Shown here one piece after another: positions 18,154 through 25,611 of a DNA stretch of 54,561 nucleotides (the stretch's first letter is position 1; the number at the start of each line of letters is the position of its first letter). Below the pieces are notes generated by a model. The model was given only the letters and a program-made list of their open reading frames with translations. It was not told the DNA's origin and ran no database searches. Made by a program: the position numbers and the translations under genes. The DNA is from Bacillota bacterium. GTDB lineage: Bacteria; Bacillota; Bacilli; Bacillales_A; Planococcaceae. The stretch is from the NCBI GenBank assembly GCA_023405135.1, contig JAEXYZ010000111.1:1-54561 (forward strand), given 5' to 3'.

Positions 18154-19088
18154 TTTGCATCCGCTCCCTTCGTAATTGCCATAAAGACATCTTCTAAATC
18201 CTTTTCTTCTTCCATTAGTGAGTAAATTGGAATGTCTGCTAGCAACGCTTTACGCAGAAGGTTTACTTGATTTTCTGTCGTACCACGATAATTAAAGAAA
18301 ATTTCATTTTTTTCTTCTGCAAGCTCAATCGAGGAAATAAGCGGATCTTCCTCAAAAAATGCACGAGCCTTCTCTAAGTGTTCTATCACTTTTACGATAA
18401 TGCGCTTTTCACCTTGTAATTGTTCTTGAATAGTTTGAACATTACCATGGGCAATTAATTTCCCATTATCAATAACTCCAATTTCATCACACATTTCAGC
18501 AAGCTCTGGAAGAATATGCGACGAAATTAAAATCGTTTTACCCATAGATTTTAAATGCTTTAAAATGTCTCGCATTTCCACTCGAGCACGAGGATCTAAA
18601 CCGGATGCTGGCTCATCTAAAATTAACACCTTTGGATCATGAATAAGAGAACGTGCTAAACATAGACGTTGCTTCATTCCTCTAGAAAGTAAGTCTACGT
18701 ATTCGTATCGTTTATGGGTCAAGTTTACAAGCTCCAAAAGCTGTGGAATTAGCACTTGTCGTTCTGAATAAGTTAATCCATAACTTGCTCCATAAAAGTC
18801 TAAATATTCATCTGCTTTTAATTGGTCATAGACACCGAAAAAGTCAGGCATGTAACCAAGCTGTTTTCGAACCTCTTTCGGTTCTCGAACTACACTTTTC
18901 CCATTAATAAATGCATCGCCAGATGTGGGAGAAAGTAGAGTAGCTAATATTGAAAAGGTTGTAGATTTTCCTGCACCGTTTGCTCCTACAAAACCAAACA
19001 CAACCCCTTCATCTAACGATAAATTCAAATTATCTAAAGCTGTAAATGAACCATATTTTTTTGTTAATCCTTGAATTTCAATCATCAT
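18150..19088 (-). CDS. ABC-2 type exporter ATP-binding protein
   Basis: A 312-residue ATPase with Walker A GANGAGKST, Q-loop LGYMPDFFGVY, signature LSRGMKQRL (Arg replaces the usual third-position Gly of LSGGQ), Walker B VLILDEPASGLD and switch SSHILPEL. The C-terminal 80 residues are the regulatory domain typical of this exporter class. The start overlaps the stop of the upstream gene (TAATG). The partner is the next permease. Confidence 0.94.
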   Translation of the reverse strand: MMIEIQGLTKKYGSFTALDNLNLSLDEGVVFGFVGANGAGKSTTFSILATLLSPTSGDAFINGKSVVREPKEVRKQLGYMPDFFGVYDQLKADEYLDFYGASYGLTYSERQVLIPQLLELVNLTHKRYEYVDLLSRGMKQRLCLARSLIHDPKVLILDEPASGLDPRARVEMRDILKHLKSMGKTILISSHILPELAEMCDEIGVIDNGKLIAHGNVQTIQEQLQGEKRIIVKVIEHLEKARAFFEEDPLISSIELAEEKNEIFFNYRGTTENQVNLLRKALLADIPIYSLMEEEKDLEDVFMAITKGADAK

Positions 19089-21475
19089 TATTTCGCCACC
19101 CCCTTAATTTCTACATCAGGTAGTCTAACGTTCGTGCCCATATCGTTATTTGTTAACCGGACAAGCAATTTTAACTGACCGTCCTTTGAAATATATTGAT
19201 CTAAATTAGTTGTTATCGTTTTGCTGTTGTCATTAATTTCCTCATATTGAGATGTGTTCAAATTCCAGATTGCCATTTCAATACGATTACTATCTTTATT
19301 TGAAATATTGACTTCTGTCCACTGTGAATCTTCTAGTAATTCCTCCGGTAAATAAACAGAATAGTCATATTCTCCTTTATCTAAAAACCATTCATTTGTT
19401 GCTTCATTAACTAATTCCATATAGCCCGATGCAGCTGTCGGTTCAACATATTCTTGTAATGAATCTTTATCTAATGTAAACTCTCCCGAAAGTTCAATAT
19501 TAGGTTTAAATGTTTGGATTAAATACGCAACAGGTGATACTTCTGCACTACCATCCAATTTAATCCCTACAAGCGCTTCATCTGTCCAAGCAATAATTGC
19601 AGGTAATCGCTCACCCTCTGTTAAACCGCCAGCTCCATATTTTAATTTTTCTAAGCGCATTGGTAGAATTTCTTCTTTTGATTGCGGAACAGCATAATTA
19701 TAGTTCGTAGTAGAAGGAGCTAAAAGGACAGATCCTTTCACTTCTTCAGAAACTTGTAATGTACTGTTTGGCTCGATATCTCCTAATTTAATTTCCCGCG
19801 AACCGGACCAAATTGCCACCTCATTTAATTTAAATGGGAAATTATTTGTAATAGTCCCTTCAACTTTTCCATTAGATAAATTTAATTTAATATCCATATT
19901 TCCTGCATCTTTAATTTGTGATTTTCCAACTATTGACTGCACAGACCAATAATTTAAATTTCGCAAGTTAATGGTTGATCCGTTTGCATGCTGTTTTACA
20001 TAGGATTTTTCATGCAATACATCCGAGGATCCTCCCATATAGTTTCTATTACGGGAAGCAACAGCAGTCGTGTTTTCATCTGTTGTAAACGTGAAGTCAC
20101 CACCACGGTTTGTCAGGATTGTCTCCATATAGCTACCATTTAAATTAGTCCCTTCAACCTTATAAAAAGCAGCTTGTTGGATTTGTGATTGCATTAAACG
20201 ATCCTTTGCTCCAAAAATAAACATACAAAGGGATAGAACAATCGAAACGGCAGGAATTAACCACCATGCATGTTCTCGCTTATCCATCCGTTTTAAAACA
20301 AAATAAAGAATTGGTCCAATAAACAAGATGTAAACAATGACAATGATAACTAACAATGTTGTCGAAACTTCAAAAGATGGGAACAATTCATTTACACTAC
20401 CTACCTCATAAGGTAAATAATCATTAAAGTTACCGTAATACATTCCAGATGATGGAGTTTGCATTGTCTGGAGATTCAAAATTTTAGTAATTAACTTTGA
20501 ATAACCGTCCATTGCGGATAATGGTTGATCTCCTAAGGAAAATGTTGTTTGAATAATACTGCCACTTCCTAGCTCTGTTGCTGAAGCTAGAATTGTATCT
20601 CCATCTGCTAAAATTTGAACACTACCTTCTTTTTCTTGAGCTTTATATACCTCAATACCTTGCGTGAAAATTCCACCATTTGATAATGTTTTTAAGCTCT
20701 CTTGCGATATTTCTACTTTCTCTGTGGAAAGCGATAAAGGTAAATGATCTTTAAAAATTCCAGCAGATGCCTCTACTTGGTCAGATGCCCCAATTAGAAG
20801 TGTACCTCCTTGTTCAACCCAGCTTAAAATCGCCTGTTGTTGCTCCTGTGAAAAATCCGATAAACTAATTTCGTCTACTGCTAATACATTTGCAATTTTT
20901 AAACCATTTGCATCTGATGGGAATTCAAAATCTTTTAGTTGATTTAAATGGAAAACTTCAACATTGTATGTAGCATTTTGTCTTAAACGTAAAAAGGCAG
21001 CTAAACGATCACTATTTTCGGTTAACGTATAGACAAATGTTGATTCCTGTTCATAAAATTGTGGTCTTACAGATTTATTTCCAGTAAAACGAATAACGTT
21101 TCCTTTTTCTATGCCATCTTCATAAAAATAAAATAAATTCGGTTGTTGAACTCCTGAATACATAAATTCATCAGAAAGCCCATTTAAATAAATTTGAACT
21201 GTCTTCGTTTCTCCTTCTGCAATATCAAGTGGATATACTAGCCCTGAACCAACTGAATAGGATTCAGCCGCATCAATAACTAAATCTCCTGAAAAAGCAG
21301 ATCCACTATTTGTAATCGTTAATTTTAATGGCAATGGCGTATAGTACTTTACTTTATTTGATATTCCGACTTCAGCTTTTACGTCTAGCTTCGGTGCTGC
21401 ACTAGCAGTTTCAATATGAAAAAAACAGCCGATAAAAGCTATAAGAAAAGCTATCAGTATATTTCTTTTTAACAA
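19088..21475 (-). CDS. Large exported membrane protein, first gene of MoxR/vWA operon
   Basis: About 795 residues with a signal peptide (LIAFLIAFIGCFFHIETASA) and a large beta-rich outer region. A segment of Rossmann/GATase-like appearance (ILSWVEQGGTLLIGAS) follows, then two adjacent helices near 370-425 (LLVIIVIVYILFIGPILYFV and WWLIPAVSIVLSLCMFIFG) and a second extracellular part of about 350 residues. The start is placed at TTG 21475, eight bases after GAAGGGG; the longer frame from 21547 would translate the promoter. I do not recognise a function. It may be the surface partner of the exporter or of the vWA proteins. Confidence 0.82.
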   Translation of the reverse strand: MLKRNILIAFLIAFIGCFFHIETASAAPKLDVKAEVGISNKVKYYTPLPLKLTITNSGSAFSGDLVIDAAESYSVGSGLVYPLDIAEGETKTVQIYLNGLSDEFMYSGVQQPNLFYFYEDGIEKGNVIRFTGNKSVRPQFYEQESTFVYTLTENSDRLAAFLRLRQNATYNVEVFHLNQLKDFEFPSDANGLKIANVLAVDEISLSDFSQEQQQAILSWVEQGGTLLIGASDQVEASAGIFKDHLPLSLSTEKVEISQESLKTLSNGGIFTQGIEVYKAQEKEGSVQILADGDTILASATELGSGSIIQTTFSLGDQPLSAMDGYSKLITKILNLQTMQTPSSGMYYGNFNDYLPYEVGSVNELFPSFEVSTTLLVIIVIVYILFIGPILYFVLKRMDKREHAWWLIPAVSIVLSLCMFIFGAKDRLMQSQIQQAAFYKVEGTNLNGSYMETILTNRGGDFTFTTDENTTAVASRNRNYMGGSSDVLHEKSYVKQHANGSTINLRNLNYWSVQSIVGKSQIKDAGNMDIKLNLSNGKVEGTITNNFPFKLNEVAIWSGSREIKLGDIEPNSTLQVSEEVKGSVLLAPSTTNYNYAVPQSKEEILPMRLEKLKYGAGGLTEGERLPAIIAWTDEALVGIKLDGSAEVSPVAYLIQTFKPNIELSGEFTLDKDSLQEYVEPTAASGYMELVNEATNEWFLDKGEYDYSVYLPEELLEDSQWTEVNISNKDSNRIEMAIWNLNTSQYEEINDNSKTITTNLDQYISKDGQLKLLVRLTNNDMGTNVRLPDVEIKGVAK

Positions 21476-21517
21476 AAGCTCAACCCCTTCAATTTTCCAC
21501 TTTTTAATTTGTACGTT

Positions 21518-21547
21518 TTTATACCATATAAGTTCCATTTTTACCAA
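21518..21547 (-). promoter_or_regulatory. Putative promoter of the MoxR/vWA operon
   Basis: TTGGTA (21542-21547) and TATAAA (21518-21523) on the minus strand are 18 bp apart. They lie about 45-70 bp before the chosen TTG start, so the upstream part of the long reading frame would be promoter DNA. Confidence 0.5.
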
Positions 21548-21820
21548 ATAATAAGGATTTCTTCATAAACTGTTCGTGTTGTTCGTATTTATTAACTAAA
21601 TAATTTTCATTAAATCTATTAGTAATGAAAAAGAAGTGGCATAAGCAGATTTTTTAGTTTGGAATAAACAAATATTAGCTTATACATTCGATAATATACA
21701 TATATTACCTTTTTTAATATTTTTTAGTTATAATTAAATAATGGTATTCTTACAAACAGTGGATGTATGCATATTACACTTGAATATTATTTTCACTTAT
21801 AGGAATAGGAGGGAATTATT

Positions 21821-21973
21821 TTGGTAGATAAATATTTAGCGATGTATATAAGTATAGGCGGAATTATCGGTTTATTTTTTGGAGGTATGTGGGAAGGAAT
21901 AAGTGCAATGGTTTTAATTTATATAGCCCAAAGATTAGAATACCTTACGAGAATTCTTAAAAATAAAAATTAA
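21821..21973 (+). CDS. Small membrane protein, 50 residues
   Basis: A TTG-started frame with a perfect AGGAGGG (21807-21813) seven bases upstream encodes 50 residues. The sequence begins MVDKYLAMYISIGGIIGLFF and has one glycine-rich hydrophobic segment (about 7-40), ending with a basic tail, ILKNKNK-like (RILKNKN). It is alone on the plus strand between the vWA operon and scr. A TATAAT at 21729-21734 could be its -10. I do not recognise a family. It may be a small regulatory or toxin-like peptide, or an ordinary small membrane protein. The strong ribosome binding site and clean membrane profile support it as real. Confidence 0.65.
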   Translation: MVDKYLAMYISIGGIIGLFFGGMWEGISAMVLIYIAQRLEYLTRILKNKN

Positions 21974-22001
21974 TTTACATAATTATAAAATTTATATTAA
22001 A

Positions 22002-22046
22002 TAAAAAATGATCCCAAAATTCGTTTTTCAACGACCTTTTGGAATC
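22002..22046 (-). terminator. Terminator downstream of scr RNA
   Basis: On the minus strand GATTCCAAAA pairs with TTTTGGGATC (one mismatch), with an inner CGTTGAAAAACG hairpin, and is followed by ATTTTTTATTT. It could also slow transcripts of the small plus-strand gene. Confidence 0.65.
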
Positions 22047-22095
22047 ATCTCTATTACTTAAACGCCTTTCAAGGCTATTTTATATGCACATTAAA

Positions 22096-22363
22096 GCCGT
22101 GCACCTTTCTTCGACAGCCGCACATAAGCGTTACTCTTGTCGCCAGCTCAGGTTAGGCTACCCCGCGGCACATGGGTGAAACCACTTAATGCTGCTTCCT
22201 TCCGGACCTGACATGGTTCATGGGTACCCATTGCGCAGGACCCAACCGTCAACACTACGTGCAAGAGGCAGGCCAAACATACGGACAGCCTCAGAAAGGA
22301 CTTCAGTCTCGCTAGAGCGGATTGCGAGTTACAGGGCACCGCTACCTCCCCACCTAGCACGGC
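22096..22363 (-). ncRNA. scr: Signal recognition particle RNA (scRNA, large type)
   Basis: The minus strand contains the conserved SRP RNA core: GTCCTGCGCAATGGG, AACCATGTCAGGTCCGGAAG and GAAGCAGCATTAAGT, the Ffh-binding hairpin. The ends pair (GCCGTGC at the start with GCACGGC at the end). The length of about 268 nt, with an Alu domain (GTGCTAGGTGGGGAGGTAGC), is the B. subtilis type. It targets membrane and secreted proteins with Ffh. The ends are estimated from this pairing and from the promoter. Confidence 0.95.
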
Positions 22364-22370
22364 ATAAATT

Positions 22371-22400
22371 AGTATACTTTATATAACCGTATAAATGCAA
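22371..22400 (-). promoter_or_regulatory. Promoter of scr
   Basis: TTGCAT (22395-22400) and TATACT (22371-22376), 18 bp apart on the minus strand, place the start about seven bases downstream of the -10, at the estimated 5' end of the RNA. Confidence 0.65.
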
Positions 22401-22479
22401 TGTTTAGTTATGGTAATCTTGGAAAAATGAAAATGTTTTTCGAAAATAAAATTATAACCGATCTATTTTTAGTTTTTAA

Positions 22480-22508
22480 TTGACCTAATTTAAAATTCGT
22501 GATATATT
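22480..22508 (+). promoter_or_regulatory. Promoter of tRNA-Ser
   Basis: TTGACC (22480-22485) and TATATT (22503-22508) are 17 bp apart, about 30 bp before the mature tRNA. Confidence 0.65.
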
Positions 22509-22538
22509 ATTTTTTGTCGAATAGATGTCGACATATAC

Positions 22539-22631
22539 GGAGGCATACCCAAGTCTGGCTGAAGGGATCGGTCTTGAAAACCGACAGGCGGGTTAAACCG
22601 CGCGTGGGTTCAAATCCTACTGCCTCCGCCA
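22539..22631 (+). tRNA. tRNA-Ser (anticodon TGA)
   Basis: A class II tRNA with a long variable arm. The acceptor stem GGAGGCA pairs with TGCCTCC; the anticodon stem-loop CGGTCTTGAAAACCG shows TGA; the T arm is GTGGGTTCAAATCCTAC. The 3' CCA is encoded and the discriminator is G. Its 3' GCCA matches the TGGC of the serS T-box leader in this window. Confidence 0.96.
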
Positions 22632-22655
22632 TTTTTATTATAAATTTAACGAAGC

Positions 22656-22684
22656 CGTTACGATTTTACGTAACGTTTTTTTAT
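22656..22684 (+). terminator. Terminator of tRNA-Ser
   Basis: CGTTAC (22656-22661) pairs with GTAACG (22670-22675), with further pairing possible in the loop, followed by a run of T residues. Confidence 0.8.
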
Positions 22685-22703
22685 TTTCTAGATATTAAAT
22701 TAT

Positions 22704-22735
22704 AAAGCCGCGAATTTAGTCTTCGCGGCTTTTTT
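22704..22735. terminator. Bidirectional terminator after RraA-like gene
   Basis: AAAGCCGCGAA pairs perfectly with TTCGCGGCTTT, with T runs on both sides. It ends the minus-strand RraA-like gene and backs up the tRNA terminator. Confidence 0.82.
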
Positions 22736-22737
22736 AA

Positions 22738-23364
22738 TTATTTTGTTAAAACCTTTTCTAAATACGCTCGAATTGATTGTTCCCCATTTTCAAGAGCTTC
22801 TTTTTCGCGAGCTTCATCCTTTGCTAATTTAGCTTCAGCAGCCTCAGCAATTCGTTCCACATCTCCTTGAGGAACAACGACAACACCGTCTATATCTCCA
22901 ATAATAAAATCCCCTGGGTGGACCGTTACACCACCAACTGAAATTGGTACGTTTACAACTCCACCACCATGTTTATTACCGGCAGCAACTGTTGTACCTA
23001 ATGAAAATACCGGAAAATTAAGTTCACGAATTGCTGCAATATCACGAATTACTCCGTTTACAACAAACCCTTGTACACCTACTCCCTTTGCAAGTGAAAT
23101 AACAAAATCTCCAGCTACTGCTCTATTTGTGTTCCCTTTTGCATCAATAACTAAAATATCCCCTTTTTGCGCCTTACTAATCGCCTCTAAAACTGCTCCA
23201 TTTTCTCCGTCAGGTAATCGAACTGTAACAGCTTTCCCAGCAATTTTAAAGTGGTCTGAAAGAGGTTTTATACTTGCATCGATATTCGTATGTCCCCCTG
23301 TTGCATCAGATATAGCTGTTGTTGGTAATGCTAAAAATCTTTCTTGAATCGTTGTTGTTTCCAT
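22738..23364 (-). CDS. RraA family protein (HMG/CHA aldolase-like)
   Basis: A 208-residue member of the RraA/demethylmenaquinone methyltransferase-like superfamily. Many members are metal-dependent 4-hydroxy-4-methyl-2-oxoglutarate or oxaloacetate-type aldolases and decarboxylases. The core GFVVNGVIRDIAAIREL (about 98-115) holds the substrate Arg and metal Asp of the G-x-x-RD motif, and the GDFIIGDIDGVVVVP strand is typical. A regulator of RNase E is unlikely in this organism. The start ATG has AGGGGTG upstream. The gene stands alone between tRNA-Ser and a plus-strand hypothetical gene. Confidence 0.85.
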   Translation of the reverse strand: METTTIQERFLALPTTAISDATGGHTNIDASIKPLSDHFKIAGKAVTVRLPDGENGAVLEAISKAQKGDILVIDAKGNTNRAVAGDFVISLAKGVGVQGFVVNGVIRDIAAIRELNFPVFSLGTTVAAGNKHGGGVVNVPISVGGVTVHPGDFIIGDIDGVVVVPQGDVERIAEAAEAKLAKDEAREKEALENGEQSIRAYLEKVLTK

Positions 23365-23583
23365 TTTTACACCCCTTATATTCTAAATATTGTAATAATT
23401 TAAATGATAAAGGAATAATACAATAAGTTAAATAGGTTTTTTATCGTTTACTTTGTAATTCCCGCTATTTTAACTACATATTTCGATTAAAAAAGATTGA
23501 ACTGGTTACAATTACAATGTCGGTATAGAAAAGGCTCTTCTTAAGAAATTTTCCTTACATAATAAAAATGAGGAGTGACATTG

Positions 23584-23964
23584 ATGAAATTCAATCGATT
23601 AATTACACAGTATCAAAAAGACAATGGTGAAATAGGTTATAAAATGGCCACTTATGATATTGAAGTTATTGCTAAGTCAACTGGAGGTCTTGCCCCGACA
23701 ATTCTTTATTTTCATGATAATCAAGATGTAACAGACGATATTCGAGCAATTCGATTTGGATTAGAGTCGCCATATTCTTATATAGAAGATTATGATAAAT
23801 TTCAAAAAATGATATATAAAAAAGAACAACGGGCAGTAAATGACCTGTATGATACAATTAGCATTCGACCAAAGAATATGTCTACTTCAAAGCAAGTTTT
23901 ATGGAGTTTTGGCGTTCTACTTTTAATGACTATTCCGTTATTAGTAGCGATGATTTTAAATTAA
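23584..23964 (+). CDS. Hypothetical tail-anchored protein
   Basis: A protein of 126 residues. The first 100 are polar with a mixed alpha/beta pattern, and the C-terminus is one hydrophobic helix (VLWSFGVLLLMTIPLLVAMI), so it is probably a tail-anchored membrane protein. The start is the ATG at 23584, eight bases after AGGAG; GTG at 23575 overlaps that site. I do not recognise the family. It is flanked by terminators and appears monocistronic. Confidence 0.75.
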   Translation: MKFNRLITQYQKDNGEIGYKMATYDIEVIAKSTGGLAPTILYFHDNQDVTDDIRAIRFGLESPYSYIEDYDKFQKMIYKKEQRAVNDLYDTISIRPKNMSTSKQVLWSFGVLLLMTIPLLVAMILN

Positions 23965-23972
23965 TTTAAAAA

Positions 23973-24008
23973 CCCCTGTTTAGGATTCGGTTATTTTCCT
24001 AACAGGGG
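23973..24008. terminator. Convergent terminator
   Basis: CCCCTGTTTAGGA pairs with TCCTAACAGGGG (one bulge) between two convergent genes. The T run is best on the minus strand, ending the LOG gene. Confidence 0.75.
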
Positions 24009-24019
24009 GATATTTACAA

Positions 24020-24556
24020 TTATTTTTTCGTCAAAATTGATAAGATCTCTTCAGGCGTTGTTGCAACTTGTAAAATCCCCCTTTGTTCCTCTCTAATAAA
24101 GCCTTCTTCAAACATCTTTTTAAAATGTAAAATGATTGCATCATAAAAACCGTTTATATTATATAAAATCACTGGATTACTATGCAAACCAATTTGTGCC
24201 CATGTAAATACTTCAAAATATTCATCCAATGTACCACAGCCACCTGGCAAGGCTATAAATGCGTTAGATAAATCAATCATTTTCTTTTTTCGAGCATGCA
24301 TCGATTCAACAAAATGTATTTCTGTTAAATGCAAATGGGCAATTTCACGTTTTTGCAAATGCTCTGGCATAATTCCAATTACTTTTCCGTTATGTGCTAA
24401 GGCTGCATCTGCAACTGCACCCATTAAGCCTACATTTGAACCGCCATATACAATCCCAATAGATGCTTTTGCTAATTGCTCCCCTAGTTCTTTTGCTTTT
24501 TCTGTGTAAATGCTATCTTTTCCTGTTTGTGAACCACAGTAAATGGCAACGTTCAT
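24020..24556 (-). CDS. LOG family protein (nucleoside-monophosphate phosphoribohydrolase type)
   Basis: A protein of 178 residues, the normal LOG length. The signature PGGCGTLDEYFE (usual PGGxGTxxE) and the Rossmann start IYCGSQTG are present. LOG proteins release the base from cytokinin or nucleoside 5'-monophosphates. In firmicutes the homologue YvdD has unclear physiology. ATG after GGGGGAATAAAAA. It is followed by a terminator and diverges from the MBL gene. Confidence 0.92.
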   Translation of the reverse strand: MNVAIYCGSQTGKDSIYTEKAKELGEQLAKASIGIVYGGSNVGLMGAVADAALAHNGKVIGIMPEHLQKREIAHLHLTEIHFVESMHARKKKMIDLSNAFIALPGGCGTLDEYFEVFTWAQIGLHSNPVILYNINGFYDAIILHFKKMFEEGFIREEQRGILQVATTPEEILSILTKK

Positions 24557-24632
24557 TTTTTATTCCCCCAAATCTGTTTGATACAATAAAAGCAACGCAT
24601 ACTAAAAAAATAATTTATAAGGGAGTATTGAT

Positions 24633-25390
24633 ATGAAAATTTATCCCCTAGGTGTTGGTGGTGCTTTTACGAAAAGCAACTATCATAATAACTATATCAT
24701 TCAATTAGATGAAAAATACATGTTAATTGATGCAGGAACAACTTTACGTTATAGCTTACAAGAAGCTGGATTTAACTATAGTGATATACATTTTGTCTTT
24801 ATTTCACACCTTCATTTTGACCATGTGGGCGGTTTGGAAGAAATGGTGTTGCAACGCTTTTGGCGATTTGAAGAAGGTAAACATACTCCACTGAAAACAA
24901 CAATCATCATACATGAAAAATTATTTAATTCTTTAAAACTTTATTACGGAATGGACTGGAAAATCAGGACCGTACAGTGGATGATTTTTGTGATTTTATT
25001 TGTTTAAAAGACGGTGAAAATTACAACATTGGAGATTATGGATTTTTGATTTTTGATACGACGAATGCACACGCTGAAGGGATGCTAAGCTTTGGCTTTA
25101 AAATTGAACGGAAGGATACAAACATTGTTTTTTCTTCTGATGTAAAACGATTAGAGGATGCTAATCTTCTTGAACAAGTCAATGAAAACACAGTTGCGAT
25201 TTTCCAAGATGTGAGCTTTACATTAAATGGTGCACATGCAACTTTGCAGGAAGTACTTGATTATTACCCAGAAAATCTTTATGAGATAATCTATGCCATG
25301 CATTATAACGATGAAGTGGAGCAGTTTATCGATAAGATTGAACAAGCACATATACAACTTGTAAAAAAACAACAGTTGATTGAATTTTAA
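24633..25390 (+). pseudogene. MBL-fold metallo-hydrolase, frameshifted
   Basis: The 5' part (24633-25007) has the beta-lactamase fold metal motif SHLHFDH (His59, His61, Asp63, His64). It then leaves the proper frame near 24950-24962 and ends at a stop. The rest continues in the frame one base behind (NQDRTVDDFCDFICLKDGEN, then FSSDVKRLED and a metal-type HYNDE) up to 25390. A single base deletion would explain this. It could be a true mutation or a sequencing error; both halves are otherwise well preserved. AAGGGAG precedes the ATG. The substrate is unknown; it resembles ribonuclease Z/phosphodiesterase-like MBL enzymes. Confidence 0.82.
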
Positions 25391-25611
25391 TGAAGTGATT
25401 GGATCGTTCCTAAAAATCAATAGCTACTTTCTAAAGAAATAATCATGGTTAAATCATGTTTAAGCTTCAAAAGGATTGGTTTTACTATTCAGGGATACCT
25501 TAACTTATTGGCTAGGTAAAAATTTTATGTTAATATCTTTTCTGTGGCTTTCCTGATTATAAGGATAAGCGGGTAGGGAGAGGGCTAATTGAATAGTTAG
25601 GTAATATTATC

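Noticed and set aside
22148..22386. Small open frames within the scr RNA
   Set aside because: They overlap the highly conserved SRP RNA on both strands, and the sequence is explained by RNA structure.
22499..22705. Open frame across tRNA-Ser
   Set aside because: It covers the complete tRNA and its terminator.
25391..25611. Possible purine riboswitch before the NCS2 permease
   Set aside because: I could not find the conserved purine aptamer core or paired loops; the leader is simply AT rich.
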